Source: Episyrphus balteatus (taxonomy: Eukaryota; Arthropoda; Insecta; Diptera; Syrphidae). From it: a stretch of 64,000 bases of DNA. Made by a program: the position numbers and the translations under genes. Below, piece by piece: positions 33,998 to 45,689 of this stretch. The number at the start of each line of letters is the position of its first letter. The first letter of the stretch is position 1. The notes under the pieces are model-generated. The model had not been told where the DNA came from. It saw only the letters and a list, made by a program, of their open reading frames with translations, and did not search any database. The stretch spans positions 49,530,402 through 49,594,401 of the forward strand of contig NC_079134.1 of NCBI RefSeq assembly GCF_945859705.1, written 5' to 3'.

Positions 33998-34010
33998 CCA
34001 AGTAACAATT
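33998..34010. repeat. Solo end of the CCCAAGTAACAATT MITE
   Basis: CCCAAGTAACAATT matches the ends of the MITE at 23326-23955 and is directly followed by the foldback starting at 34012. The partner end was not found on the far side, so the foldback may have inserted into or replaced that element. Confidence 0.5.
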
Positions 34011-34011
34011 A

Positions 34012-36041
34012 CACGGTGTTACAAAAATGAGGTTTTAAAATATACGCGGGCGGAGACCTATCAGGTTTTGTAGAGCTAGTCGCACTGAATACGAAACGGT
34101 ATTTGAAAATCCCCTAACACCCCCAAAATCTGGAGTTACGGGCAAAAAACGGTTTTTTGGACCTTCACCCATTGAAAAAATTCTAGCTTCGACAATTTTT
34201 TACCCATTTTCGATTTTTTTACAGTTTCTGATAGAAGATAAATATACCTTTTTAACAATGTATAAAACATGTAACTCGGTTAAACCACTTAGAATTTTTA
34301 AGATGTCAAAGTTCAAAAATTCAATTTTTTTTGTCATTTGCCGAACTTCGGCATCAATTTAAAGTATATGTTTTCAAAACAACATGCTATTTAAAAAATA
34401 TATTCTAAAACTATATCTATTTCCCAATTGATAGAGGTATTTTTTATGAAAATCACTTCAAAATTGGCTTAGAAAAAAAATTTTTTCGATTTCAACCCAG
34501 ATACAGAAATTCGAACTTTTAGGTATAGAACAAAAATGTTGTTTTGGCACGTAGTAGGATAAGTTGGGCGCCAGGATTTGGTGAAGGGTTTTTGTAGAGG
34601 AGCTCAATACAAACCTTTTTATCTTTGGGAGGGGGGTCTATCTCCCCCCGTTTAGGTGGGAGGGGCATTTTTCTAAAAAAAAATTATCAAAATAAAAAAA
34701 ATTATTAAAAAACAATGGCAACACTTACAGTAATAAATGATACCATTTTCAAAAGGCAAAATTGTGTATTTGATTCTCATTTTTAAATCAATATAATATA
34801 ACTAATAGTTTTTGAAATAATCGATTTCAAAGTTAAAAATAGGGGAAAAAAATTTTTTAAAACTCATTTTATACTACTTTTGTCCAGACTGTGAATTTTA
34901 GTAAAAAAAATTTCTCACACAGAAAACTGCCCCAATTGATTCCTTATCGAACCGTGAAAACTATATGTTTCTATGTCTTCTAGTTTTTGGAAAAATTGAA
35001 AAATTATTTTATCAGATTTTTCTTTTTTCAAAATATTTTTTGTTTTTATTTGTTTTTATTTTTCAATTTTATCAAAAACTAGAAGACATAGAAACATATA
35101 GTTTTCACTGTTCGATAAGGAATTAATTAAGGCAGTTTTCTGTCTAAGTAATTTATTTACTAAAATTCACAGTCTGGACAAAAATAGTATAAAATGAGTT
35201 TTAAAAAATTTTGTTCCCCTATTTTTAACTTTGAAATCGATTATTTCAAAAACTATTGGTAATATTATATTGATTTAAAAATTAGAATCAAATGCACAAT
35301 TTTGCCTTTTGGAAATGGTATCATTTATTACTGTAAGTGTTGCCGTTGTTTTTTAATATTTTTTTTTTTATTTTGATAATTTTTTTTTAGAAAAATGCCC
35401 CTCCCACCTAAACGGGGGGAGATAGACCCCCCTCCCAAAGAAAAAAATGTTTGTATTGAGCTCCTCTACAAAAACCCTTCACCAAATCCTGGCGCCCAAC
35501 TTATCCTACTACGTGCCGAAACAAGGTTTTTGTTCTATACCTAAAAGTTCGAATTTCTGTATCTGGGTTGAAATCGAAAAATTTTTTTTTCTAAGCCAAT
35601 TTTGAAGTGATTTTCATAAAAAATACCTCGATCAATTGGGAAATAGATATAGTTTTAGAATATATTTTTTAAATAGCATGTTGTTTTGAAAACATATACT
35701 TTAAATTGATGCCGAAGTTCGGCAAATGACAAAAAAAATTGAATTTTTGAACTTTGACATCTTATAAATTCTAAGTGGTTTAACCGAGTTACATGTTTTA
35801 TACATTGTTAAAAAGGTATATTTATCTTCTATCAGAAACTGTAAAAAAATCGAAAATGGGTAAAAATATGTCGAAGCTAGAATTTTTTCAATGGGTGAAG
35901 GTCCAAAAAACCGTTTTTTGCCCGTAACTCCAGATTTTGGGGGTGTTAGGGGATTTTCAAATACCGTTTCGTATTCAGTGCGACTAGCTCTACAAAACCT
36001 GATAGGTCTCCGCCCGCGTATATTTTGAGTGTTACACCGTG
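34012..36041. mobile_element. Giant foldback element, about 1-kb arms
   Basis: The two halves are almost complete reverse complements: left about 34012-35003 and right about 35066-36041, with a 60-bp centre. Landmarks mirrored include CGCGGGCGGAGACCTATCAG, TTACGGGCAAAAAACGG and CTATCTCCCCCC. The ends are CACGGTGTTAC and GTTACACCGTG. TTA lies outside both ends, which fits a 3-bp Harbinger-type duplication but is weak evidence. It has no reading frame. The inner arms match the centre of the 3095-4013 foldback. Confidence 0.88.
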
Positions 36042-36806
36042 TTATACTCCCACAAGGGTCTAACGAAGCTATTTTGATTTAAGAAATATTGCTTGTATAC
36101 TACCATAGAGAAGCACATTTGGCGCACCCGAGAAGCTTGATAGGCTTTAGAAGAGTCATATGCAAGTTGATTAGAGAGACTCAAAACATGTCTTTAATAT
36201 GGGTTTTTCTTTTTTAGTTCTGAACAGAGTCTGAACTGTCAAAAAAAAAAATCGTATTTATTTTTTGTTCAGAGCGTTCAGAGCTTCAAAATGTGTGTAT
36301 CTTTTTTGTTTAGAAATCGTTTCGAGCTTGTTCAGAGCACGAACTACGAGCTCGGAAACAAAAAGACAGAACATTCTGAGTAAAACCTGAACGCTTTTCG
36401 TCAATGAAAAAAAAAAACAAAAAATATATGCACAATCAAAATTAAAATGGCTGCTGAAGCTGTCGGCTCGGTGCAGTTGTTAAGTTTTAATAATAAATTA
36501 CTTCAAACTATGTTATTATTATGTTATTATGTTAAGAAGTCTAAACGAGGTACCTACATATATCCCAAATAGAATAAAGAAAAAATAATATTTTTATTTT
36601 TCATTTTTTTATATTTTCAGTTTTATTTATTTTTATTTTTTCATTTTCTTGTTTGTTTTCCATCCAGACAAAGTTTGCTTCTGAAATTAAAGTCCAAACA
36701 TAATTATATTGAGAAAAAAACTTCTTACTTACTTGACGCATTTTGCGTTATTTGAACCTCGTACGTACTGATTAATAGTCTGGTACCTTACCCATCGATC
36801 TACCTA
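36042..36806. other. Unassigned DNA with TTCAGAGC motifs
   Basis: TTCAGAG / CTCTGAA-type motifs recur at 36222-36330. A 41-codon frame at 36447-36572 begins MAAEAVGSVQLL in a reasonable start context but has no known relative. Nothing else is recognised. Confidence 0.3.
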
Positions 36807-37530
36807 GATATATCTGTGGTAATAAGTTAAAAGAGCTTATGTCGACATAAGTGAAAATTGCTTAACATGTCCACCTTTTGTTCAGTTTTGTTTTAGTCTA
36901 GGTCTCATTTCTCTACGCAAAATATAAACCGTTAAATTTAAAAAAATCATAGTAGCTTAAGTCTTTTTGAACAAAAACTGCATTTGCATAATAGCTTATG
37001 TATATGTTAAAATAAAATCGTCCAAATCTTAAAAAGAATACATTTTCTTAAATCAGCTTAATTCGTGACATAAGCTTTTATGACAATTTGAATTCAAATA
37101 TATTCATCGCTTAGGTCAACATAAGCTATTTTAAACTTGTGGTCGAGTGAACCATTTGTGTTCTTATGTCGACCTAAGCCATTTTAAAAAATTGCATTTT
37201 GAACCAAAACCAATTTTGCAAAACAGCTTAAGTAACATAAGTTGTTTTGTTCCTTGAAATGTCCGCCAAATTGTGTACTTAAGTCAAAGTAATATATTTT
37301 TTCAATTGTAACGGTCGTCCCAAACGTTTTCCAAAAAAAATATACATATGGAAATAAAGGGTATAACAAGCTTCTTTACTAAAAAAAAAAAATTGTTAGT
37401 CTAGCGGCAACAGTTTAAAAATAATCACAAAAAAAGTACAAAAAAATGATGTCCAAAAATTTCACTTGCTTATACTGAAAAATGATAAAAATTGACTTAA
37501 GCTCTTTTAACTTATTGACACAGATATATT
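36807..37530. mobile_element. MITE with ends TATATCTGTG…AATAAGTTAAAAGAGCTTA
   Basis: ATAAGTTAAAAGAGCTTA near the left end is mirrored by TAAGCTCTTTTAACTTAT near the right end, and ATATCTGTG is mirrored by CACAGATAT. Inside, the 16-bp palindrome CTTATGTCGACATAAG (36837-36852) and many related halves (for example TTATGTCGACCTAAG) recur. There is no coding content. Confidence 0.65.
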
Positions 37531-38540
37531 GAAAGAGTTTCAAACTGGAACCACTTGAAACCAGAACTTCCTAGGGCATTGAACTTCCTGATAAGTTGCA
37601 GTGTGATAAAAAATTTGTGTTTTTTTTTTTTCAAACATAATTTTAGTTAATTTCTGTAATTTTTGTTATATCCTAATAATATTATACTGATTGCCAAACC
37701 ATATAATTATTGAAAAAATGAAAGATAATAACTATTTTACTCAAGAACAATTTTTTCTGGAGCAGAAAAAAATATCTGAAAAATTCGTTTTTTTTAGAGG
37801 TTTCTAAATCCGACGAGATCGTAGCCATCCTCCAATGCAATTTAACAGTTATGGTCTTGACAGATAGAAGTCCAAATCAGAATTCTTCAGATAATTTTTT
37901 TTAGGTATATTGATGTCGACGACCGTTGAATTTTACAAAATTGCTTATGCAAACCTCAAAAATCCGTAAGTATATTTACTTTTTTTTTCAAAAATAATAT
38001 TTTTCTCATAGATATTGGAAATAGAAAGTTTTGATATTCCCAAATCTTAGTGGTCAACAACATTAATCGTTACGCTCCTGATTTGTATTAAAAAAGCAGC
38101 ACATCATGAAACATATATATTTCGGATTAAACATCAAAAAGAAAACAAGTTTTCGAAACTTTCAGGTTCAGTAAAATTAGGTGTTTTACATTTTTTCGCT
38201 CATTTAGATTTTCTGATGGAATTCAATTAACTTTGTTTCTATTTGTGAATTTGGTACCTTTTTCAATGAATCTAACTAAACCTAATTCATTTTTCTTTTA
38301 AAATTTGCAATTAAATCGCCCATGCTCTGCATTTCATTTACATATTTGATTTGTCTCTCAAAATGTGTCTTCTTAATTTTTCTTTTAAATTTTATTCCTT
38401 TTTATTCCATTAAAATTGCCAATAAAATTGCATCCATGTTCAAAGCAGCAGTCATTTCACTTTCAGTTTTGACAGATCGAAATTTTCGAAATCGATCGAA
38501 ATGATCGATCGATGATATTTCATTTCACGTGAAATTGTTA
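37531..38540. other. Unassigned AT-rich DNA
   Basis: No gene or repeat boundary is recognised. A CGATCGAAATGATCGATCGATG cluster lies at 38491-38512. Confidence 0.35.
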
Positions 38541-38946
38541 AGTGATTTCAATTCACTTTCGGTCGGTTGGTCCCGTCGCGTGCAAGCCGTTTCAAAGATA
38601 TAAATATTCATAGGCAGAAGTGTGCGTGGTAGGGGCGCGAAAACTTCACTTAATTTTGTAGAACGTGTTCTTATAACATTTATACCAACTTTTTTGCAAA
38701 AGTCAACTTGGTTTTGGAAAATTGACGCACTGTGCGGCGTTTGTCGGTATTGACAGTGATTGGAAATTGGAAGATAAAACCTCAAAGTGTACGGGTTGTG
38801 CAAGGACAGTAACCTAGCCAAGAGAAAAATGCAGCGCCCGAGATGGCTAGATTTTAGTAGTGCATGGACAGCAATGCTCCGATCTATCCCAGAGGGACGG
38901 CGCGGGTCGAATTGGAAGGGGACCTCAATCCACTTGGTCATCATAA
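38541..38946 (+). other. Candidate first exon of an unknown gene
   Basis: The block is more GC-rich than its surroundings and lacks repeat features. A frame from ATG at 38829 reads MQRPRWLDFSSAW… and stays open to AAGTAAGAG at 38945-38953, a strong splice-donor match. Upstream in-frame ATGs also exist (38787). The opposite strand is open too (38525-38944, 139 codons). No domain is recognised on either strand, so coding status is unresolved. Confidence 0.22.
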
Positions 38947-38953
38947 GTAAGAG

Positions 38954-40990
38954 TGATCAAGCTTTTGAAAACGGCCAAGTTACGGAATTATTTATCAAAG
39001 ATGGTTTTATTTAACAGTTTTGGTTGGAAAATGAAATTATTTATTTCCTGGTGGTGCTTGGCAGATTGCCTCTCTTAATCTCTCTAATTATACCTGATAT
39101 GATTTTGGTATTCAACTTTTCTTAATTTGATAACAAATAGGTTCGTTCACATTACACCAGCAGACTAATATAACCGAACAAGGCACACAAAACCACTTTA
39201 AGTTTTTATTTAGTTTTCTATTCGTTTTCACTTTTTGCAACTGTATGGGTAGTGTGTATCTAGGATTTATTCTATAAGGCATACTCTATACACGTACTTA
39301 AACACCTGCAAAATGAAATGAAACAGGATATTGCCGCTCGACCACACCATCACCACCATCATCATTATTGCCACTACAACCGACCGTCATCATAATCATC
39401 ATCATAATGAATAAGAGTTTTTATCTATACGCAATCATCATCATCAACATAGAGCCCAGGCATATCACACAACCCCTCGTCGCACCGCTTTTGCCAATTA
39501 ACCAAGAAAACCCAACTAAATCCTTAAGTATCCTTATTCACATCCCGCCACCATTCATCCATCTACATTTCCACCTCAACTCAGAGAGCTCAAACCCCTC
39601 CTTCATTCATATCCCCATCGCTGCTGGTTCCCATCCCCCATCCATCCATAGCATCCCCCAAACACCCTAACCCAACCCCAGCCTCTCAACCCTCCCGGAC
39701 TTGGACCACTAGTCATCATAAACCAAATGTTGCTGTGCTGGCAACAACTGCTGCTAATGCTACTGCAGATTCTCAGGGGTAAGAGTAAGAGAGTTTATAC
39801 TGGGTACTGGCACTGGCACTGGGGTTATGGTTAAGCTAAAGGGTGCTGTTCGTTGGAGATGGAGAGGAGACGCTCTCAGACCACTTTACTCTACTTTTAA
39901 TTAACGGAAAGTGGTTCATTAGAGCTTATTCATTAAAGCTTGGAGTAATTAGTGAGCTCTAATGAATGCTTCCATATAATAATATCTGGAAACTGAAATG
40001 GTGTACTAAACACAAATGCGCATATATATAGAATATACATATGTTTGTGTACGTTTGTATACTTACCTAGAGGTTGTGTATGTATGTATTTTGTATATAT
40101 ACATATGTAGTACATCTGTGTTATCCTTTTTATGTATACCTGGCACAGGACGAAAAGCAAAAAAAAAAAAAAACAGAATAAGAGTTAGGTGAGTGAATGC
40201 TGAAACATTTGCAGATGTTTAATTTTATTTAGTTTTACACGACGACGATAAAAAAAATATTTAAAAGCAAAAAAAAAAAAAAACAAGGGATAAAAGGGGA
40301 GCAAATGGCTTTGGATGGTAAGTCTTTTTTTTTCTGAAAGCGATTCATATACACGAAGAAGATGGGGTATGGATATCTTTTTAGAGTGTTTTTCTCTAAA
40401 TAGATAGGTTTTTTTTGCTAAACTTTCATCATGTTTCTTTGGTCAGTTTTAGATTTTTGCAATGTTAATTTTATGTCAATTAGCTACAATTTGTAAAACT
40501 TTCCCCCAATGTAGGTACCAAAATTAAATTTTAATTAATATTCAGACAATCTAGTTTTGAAAGCTGAGAAGTTGAAGAAGATATTGGTGAAATTGATATA
40601 TTTTTTGATATCTCAGCAAATATGTACATTCTTGTTTCTTTTCTTGCCACCCTGTAACTAAATATCGCTGGCTGAGAATTATATACAAAAAATGAGTTTA
40701 ATACACCACAATTTTCGTAATTTCAACGGCTTACAGGATTAATAAATAATCTCGACGATACTGGTAAAAAATTCATACAACTTCCACAAATTTATTAATA
40801 TAATAAGGTTCCATTTTATTCAAATTGCAAGATAGAGCCCTTTTAATGTTGTTTTTTTTTCAAGCAAATAAATACATTGATTTAGGTTACATACAACTTT
40901 TTTGCACAAATTTCTCAACATGAAATCTTATGGAAATGATCTTTTTATTAACTGAAGTAAAAATGAAAGATCTTTTGATATTTTTGCTGG
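38954..40990. other. Unassigned DNA with CAT triplet tracts
   Basis: Triplet tracts of CAT/ATC lie at 39347-39365 and 39388-39445, and two 15-base A runs at 40160 and 40271. The frame 39368-39670 reflects these tracts and pyrimidine-rich sequence. No gene is recognised. Confidence 0.35.
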
Positions 40991-41021
40991 TATTGAACAA
41001 CATTGGTAAAATCGGCTAACT

Positions 41022-41145
41022 TGTTAGTAGATAGTTGAAAGTCAAAAAACCACGATATTGCTCCAAAATTTCATATTTTGGAGCAAAATCGTCGTTTAAT
41101 TTGTCGTTTTTTTACTATCAACTATCGACTATCGATTTCACAACA
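41022..41145. repeat. Imperfect hairpin with nested 12-bp perfect stem
   Basis: TTGCTCCAAAAT and ATTTTGGAGCAA (about 41060-41088) form a perfect stem over a 5-base loop. Outside it, GTAGATAGTTGAAAGTCAAA pairs loosely with TTTACTATCAACTATCGACT. Confidence 0.55.
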
Positions 41146-42197
41146 GGACTTTTGCTAAACAGCAATGAATTTTTTTTATCTCGTTGTGTAGATACTCTTT
41201 AAACCAAATTATGTACTATGGATTAACTTTTGCAATAGTTCATTCGGGTTGCATCTTAACCAAATTAGAGTAATGTTTTCTTGTTGGCCAAGAATTGGAA
41301 GTGATTTTTTGATAATACTATAGTAAAGCAATTGCAAACGAGATTCAGCTTTCAACTAAATACCAAAAAAGCAAAAATACTAAAAATTAACTAATTTTTA
41401 TTTGTATTTAGTTGTCAAATTGAGTATTTTTTTTTTAAAGGTAAAGATTTTACTGTGCTTGCGGAAGTGAACTCTTCCTTATTCATTCTTACAATTATGT
41501 ATATTTGTTTATTTCTATTTATAGTTTTATCGTATAAGACTTTTTTTTTTATTTGAATAAATTTATTTACATTATACAAGGATACAAATAAGGCACTTAG
41601 AACCAAGATGATACTCCTCTAAAATCCTATCCTCTTAAACTAATATGATTTCTAATAAAAATAAATAGAATGCGTTTAAACTCTATTTTATAATCAAAGT
41701 GAAGAACGAACTTCAATTCAGTTTAACAAAAATTTTCTTATTAAAAAAATTCAAGTGTAGCTGCTAAGATTGAAATGATTTTTCTGTCTTTTGGCAACAA
41801 AGCATGCTAAAATCCGCATAACTTAATAAAAATTGTAATTTTTTTTTTCATGTCTTTTTTTCCGTGTACCTAATTCAACAAAAGCAGGAATTGTTGTTTT
41901 CTATAAATGCAACTATGTACGTGATTTGCGTTATTTTTCTGTTTTTTTTTTTTAAATAGAATTTGACAAGTCCTTTCACTGCTTAGTACAAAATTTAAAT
42001 AAAATAAAAATAAAATCAAAGCCATCTTCACAATGAAACTCACTTTTTTTTCCATATAAAATCCATTTATGTAAGCTCTTTAGAACTATAAGGTTCTATT
42101 TTGATCCATAGAACCTTTTTCATAATATTAAACAAACTTTTTCATAAAAAGGTTCTATGTCAAAGCTCATAGAATCCTTTTTTGTGGTGAAATTAAT
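41146..42197. other. Unassigned AT-rich DNA
   Basis: No gene is recognised. Near 42089-42182 the word GGTTCTAT or its complement with TAGAA recurs several times. Confidence 0.35.
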
Positions 42198-42389
42198 GTT
42201 TTTTTTAGAGATGCCGCAAACTATTCGGCCACTATTCGGTATTCGGCCTATTCGGCCTATTTTTCTGGTATTCGGTATTCGGCCGAATAGTTTAACTATT
42301 AGGCCGAATACCAAATGGAGAAGAAAAAAGACATAAATTATTATACCAAAATGTGTGTTTTATTAAAAAAATTTAATTTTAGTACCTAC

Positions 42390-42637
42390 TTATAATCTAC
42401 TAAAGGCAAGTTGTGGTGAATGAAAACTATTTGTTCCGCATTTGTTGTATAGTAAACGATTACGTTTATCTTCGTAGACTATTTCTGCTTCGAAAAATAG
42501 TCTTTTACTGTAAACACTTGTCCCAGGAGAGGAAAGGTAGACTTTAGCAAATGTTGTCAAAATTGGAAATTTTGTAGTATGTGTTGACCACCACTTGTAA
42601 GGGTCCGCTGTTCGATCTTGGCGAACAGTCCTCATAT
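42390..42637 (-). pseudogene. hAT transposase C-terminal dimerisation domain (hATC)
   Basis: The minus-strand frame reads DPYKWWSTHTTKFPILTTFA, then YLSSPGTSVYSKRLF and DKRNRLL. This is the W-W…FP.L..LA..YL..P.TSV.SERLFS…RNRL pattern of the hATC domain used for transposase dimerisation. The glutamate of the usual SERLFS is lysine here (SKRLF). The open frame extends upstream to 42728, but everything above 42637 belongs to the inserted MITE, so the apparent start is false. The rest of the transposase was not found. Confidence 0.82.
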
Positions 42638-43142
42638 CAGTGTTGCCATGAAAATGTTTTGAAAAATCTGCTGAAACGACGAAAAAAAATCTGCAATGCA
42701 GACTTTTTTTTAAATTTGGGACACTCAATTTGAAAGTTTGCGAACAGGTGTCAGCAAAATTAATAACGAGAATATTTTTCCTCGCTCAAATTGTTAAATT
42801 TTCTTAATAGTTGTATTGTTATCCATTTTCCTCTATAAAATTAAAATCGTACTGAATTTTTGTTACAATTTGCATTTGAGAAAATGAAATGTAAAAATCA
42901 AGAAGGAAATTTATACAACGTTATGAACAAACTCCAGCTGATTTGAAAACTATAGTTAAATAATAGAAAAAATTGATAGTTTTGGCAAAATAAATGATGT
43001 CTTAATTCGTCCTAGGCCTTACTTTAATTACCATTTTATTAGATTTTTTTGGAAACGTTAAGTTTCAGTTGCAGATTTATGGTTCTTAAAAGTCTGGGAA
43101 TAGGTTGAAAATGCAGATAAATCTGCACTATTGGCAACACTG
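42638..43142. mobile_element. hAT MITE (505 bp) inserted in a hAT transposase region
   Basis: The ends CAGTGTTGCCA and TTGGCAACACTG mirror each other. CCTCATAT lies directly outside both ends (42630-42637 and 43143-43150), a perfect 8-bp target duplication. It has no coding content. Confidence 0.9.
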
Positions 43143-43559
43143 CCTCATATGTAATTCGATTTTAGATGTCTACCTTTGCAGCAGTAGGTAGTGTGTTCAG
43201 ACATTTATCTTAAAAGTAGTTCAGTTATTCATCGTTACAATACGATGTTGTTGGGAATTTTTTAAGCCACATCTATTCTTGAGACAAAGTATAAAATTTA
43301 CCAACGTTTTTTTCTGATTATCCTTGGCCGAATATTCGGCGGCCGAATATTCGGTATTCGGCCGAGGAGCGTGGCCGAATATTCGGTATTCGGTATTCGG
43401 CCAAATCGATGTTCGCGGCATCTCTAGTTTTTTCATGGTTTTATGATTTTTTAGGGTCCTTTATAAGATCGCATCAATAATTTAATGATACCTATGTAAC
43501 TATTTATTCCAAAAACCGACCTTAAAAAACTTTGAGATCGATTTTCTCAAAACTAAGGT

Positions 43560-45122
43560 GAGTTGACATACAACCCTATAATTCTCATCAGCCAGCAATA
43601 TGTGACCTTAACTAAATTTTCCTCTTAGAACAAGCAACTTTTTATATAAAAATTTGGTAAATGTATAAAAAAAAACTTAAAATTTGTTCTTAAAATATAA
43701 AAAACAACTCTTTAAATGAAATAGAGCTCCAAAAACAGTATACTGTTAAATTTCTCTTATTAAAATGCATTTTTAGAAAAAATCAAAATCAAAATCGTTA
43801 AGGCCGCTTTTTAAAAATGTAATTTTTTATAAATAATTTTTTGAAAAAAAAAAATTTGAAAATAAAAATAAACTTTGATTTGATAAGGATTTTTGAAGAA
43901 AACTTTTTTTCATTAAAAGATAGACCTTATTTAAAATCTTATAGGTACTTGATTTTCTAAATTAAAATCGTAGGAGACGTTTTTGAGAAAATTAAACTTC
44001 TCCAAAATTGCTATATGACAGGTACAGTTATTTTTGGTCCAAAAAAGTTAATTCCAAAAACCCCTCTGTATAGGATCCTAAAACTGCTACATACCACCGA
44101 CAGACATCCTGACAGACTGATGCACAGTGCGTTGACCAGTGGACAAAAATAAAAAAATCAATTCTATTATATGATAAAAAACCGGTGCTTTATGTGTAGG
44201 GCTTATATTCAACAGTAATAAAACACAGTTTTTCACTGCTTAAATATAAGATTCAATAACATTAGTGGTGTTTTTCATGATATTTTGATTATTCAAGCTA
44301 AGGTTCAAATTGATGTTTATCATTTTTTTTTTAAGTGAAAACAAATGTTCTTTACTTTTTTTTTTGTTAATTATCAAAATGATTATCTGAAGATCAGGTG
44401 TGTATGTCAATTTGTTTTTGTAAAGTGAAATTAGTATTTAAAAAATATAACCAAAAAAAAGTCTGTTTTTTGTGACTCAAAAACTAAATTTATATCAGAC
44501 TGTAGCAAGCTGTAGCAGAATCTTGTATGCCACAAGGTTCCCTTATATTTCTACTTTCTTATCATGCTCACCTTTTTTGCTCATACTTGCTCATCTTCAA
44601 AATATTTACATTTTTGTTGACTCATTTTCAGTACTAAAAAGTAAGAACTTTATCGAAAAATTGGCTTAAATTGTAAAATGTTCAAACATAAAGGTGATTT
44701 ATGAGTTTGTTTTAAGAAAACAAAAAGCTGTGGATACTAAAGCGCCTTTCAAAATATTTTGAATATCAAAATATCAGGGAATTTAATTGCACTTTTGTCA
44801 TCACAATTTTCTCATTTTGTCTGCAGAGTTAGCTCTCATTCGATATTATTTAATTGTTTATTATTTTTTTGTGAAATTTATCATTACTTTGATGAAATAT
44901 ACCATAAATATGTGTTTCTGAAGGTTTTCTTATTCAAAGAAACACAAATTGTTTATATTCTGATTTTTGTCCATATCCCCCATACACTCGACGCACTGTG
45001 TGATGGGACTTTCGAGAGCCACTTTTTTCGCATTCTCTATCATCGTAATATCATGGAAATTGTTATTTCAACTTTTTTATTACGAATGCATAACTTGATA
45101 CATAGTACCTATAAGTAAAAAA
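43560..45122 (+). repeat. Dispersed repeat with GACA tract, copy 2 (split)
   Basis: Similarity to copies at 4930-5880 and 62247-63200 runs to GACAGACTGATG at 44122. It resumes at GGGACTTTCGAGAGCCAC (45006) through CATCGTAATATCATGG and TAGTACCTATAAG. The 878 bp between is a later insertion. Confidence 0.75.
44123..45000. mobile_element. Transib-like element with 5-bp duplication, inside the dispersed repeat
   Basis: The ends are CACAGTGCGTTGA and the mirrored TCGACGCACTGTG. TGATG lies directly outside both (44118-44122 and 45001-45005). Ends beginning CACAGTG with a 5-bp duplication fit Transib. Removing it restores the continuity of the surrounding repeat. Frames at 44472-44669 and 44759-45118 have no known domain. 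Confidence 0.75.
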
Positions 45123-45600
45123 GTGATGTAATTTGTTGGAATTACCATGGTTATGTTATGCCCACATTACCTTACCACCTAACCCACTGTACCTACTGCA
45201 TACCAATTATGCAGAATGGCAGTTGTACGTTACACTTAATGTGACACAACACTCAGTGGGTCAAGTCAACTTACAGAATGCAACTCAGTAGGTCAAAGCT
45301 GAGTAATGTATTTTGGAAGTTCTTAAAGAAGTTCCAGGTTGGTCTATGGAATTGAAGTGAGTCGGATTATATCGCTTAAAGAAAACGGTTGTTTCAATAT
45401 AACGTCGTAAAAAGAACTTTAACAGTTAGTTGAGAAAGGTTTAGTACTAGATCTACTATTCGTGTACTGGAAAAGAAATCACACACGATTTTATATTTGT
45501 TTGTAGCTTTTCTATGGCAAACCAGAAAATTCAACGATTTTACACTTGAAAAAATATTTGTAGATATTTTAGTTTTGATTCAACATGAAACATGGTATTT
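45123..45600. other. Unassigned DNA
   Basis: Words such as ACTCAGTGGGTCAA and ACTCAGTAGGTCAA (45250-45295) form a short diverged direct repeat. No gene is seen. Confidence 0.35.
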
Positions 45601-45608
45601 ACATTTAT

Positions 45609-45682
45609 GCCAGCTGTGGCTCAGTGGATAGATATGTTACTCGGAAGCAAAAGTGTTCCAGGTTCAATTCCCGGCTGAGGGT
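45609..45682 (+). repeat. tRNA-like sequence (SINE head or tRNA relic)
   Basis: TGGCTCAGTGGATAG (box A position) and GGTTCAATTCCCGG (box B and T arm) are spaced as in a tRNA. The stretch from GCCAGCTG to CGGCTGAGG allows part of an acceptor stem. The anticodon arm pairs poorly, so I favour a SINE head or relic over a working tRNA. No tail or target duplication was found. Confidence 0.5.
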
Positions 45683-45689
45683 GGAAATT

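Larger units (their letters stand above)
42206..43426 (-). mobile_element. hAT element with TTCGGCC-rich ends, interrupted by a second hAT
   Basis: The ends TAGAGATGCCGC and GCGGCATCTCTA are exact mirrors. GTTTTTTT (42198-42205) and GTTTTTTC (43427-43434) flank them, an 8-bp duplication with one change. Next to each end lies an array of ATTCGG/CCGAAT words (42225-42310 and 43325-43403). The minus strand keeps a hAT dimerisation domain at 42390-42620. A 505-bp hAT MITE sits inside at 42638-43142. Confidence 0.85.

Noticed and set aside
36447..36572. 41-codon frame starting MAAEAVGSVQLL
   Set aside because: The start context is fair, but the frame is short, lacks relatives I know and sits in repeat-like DNA.
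38525..38944. 139-codon minus-strand frame
   Set aside because: No domain is recognised and the opposite strand is also open. GC-rich composition explains both.
39368..39670. 100-codon frame
   Set aside because: It reflects CAT/ATC triplet tracts and pyrimidine-rich DNA.
42629..42728. N-terminal extension of the hATC frame
   Set aside because: This part lies in the inserted MITE, so the joined frame is an accident.
45609..45682. Functional tRNA gene
   Set aside because: Boxes A and B are present but the anticodon and acceptor stems do not close properly.
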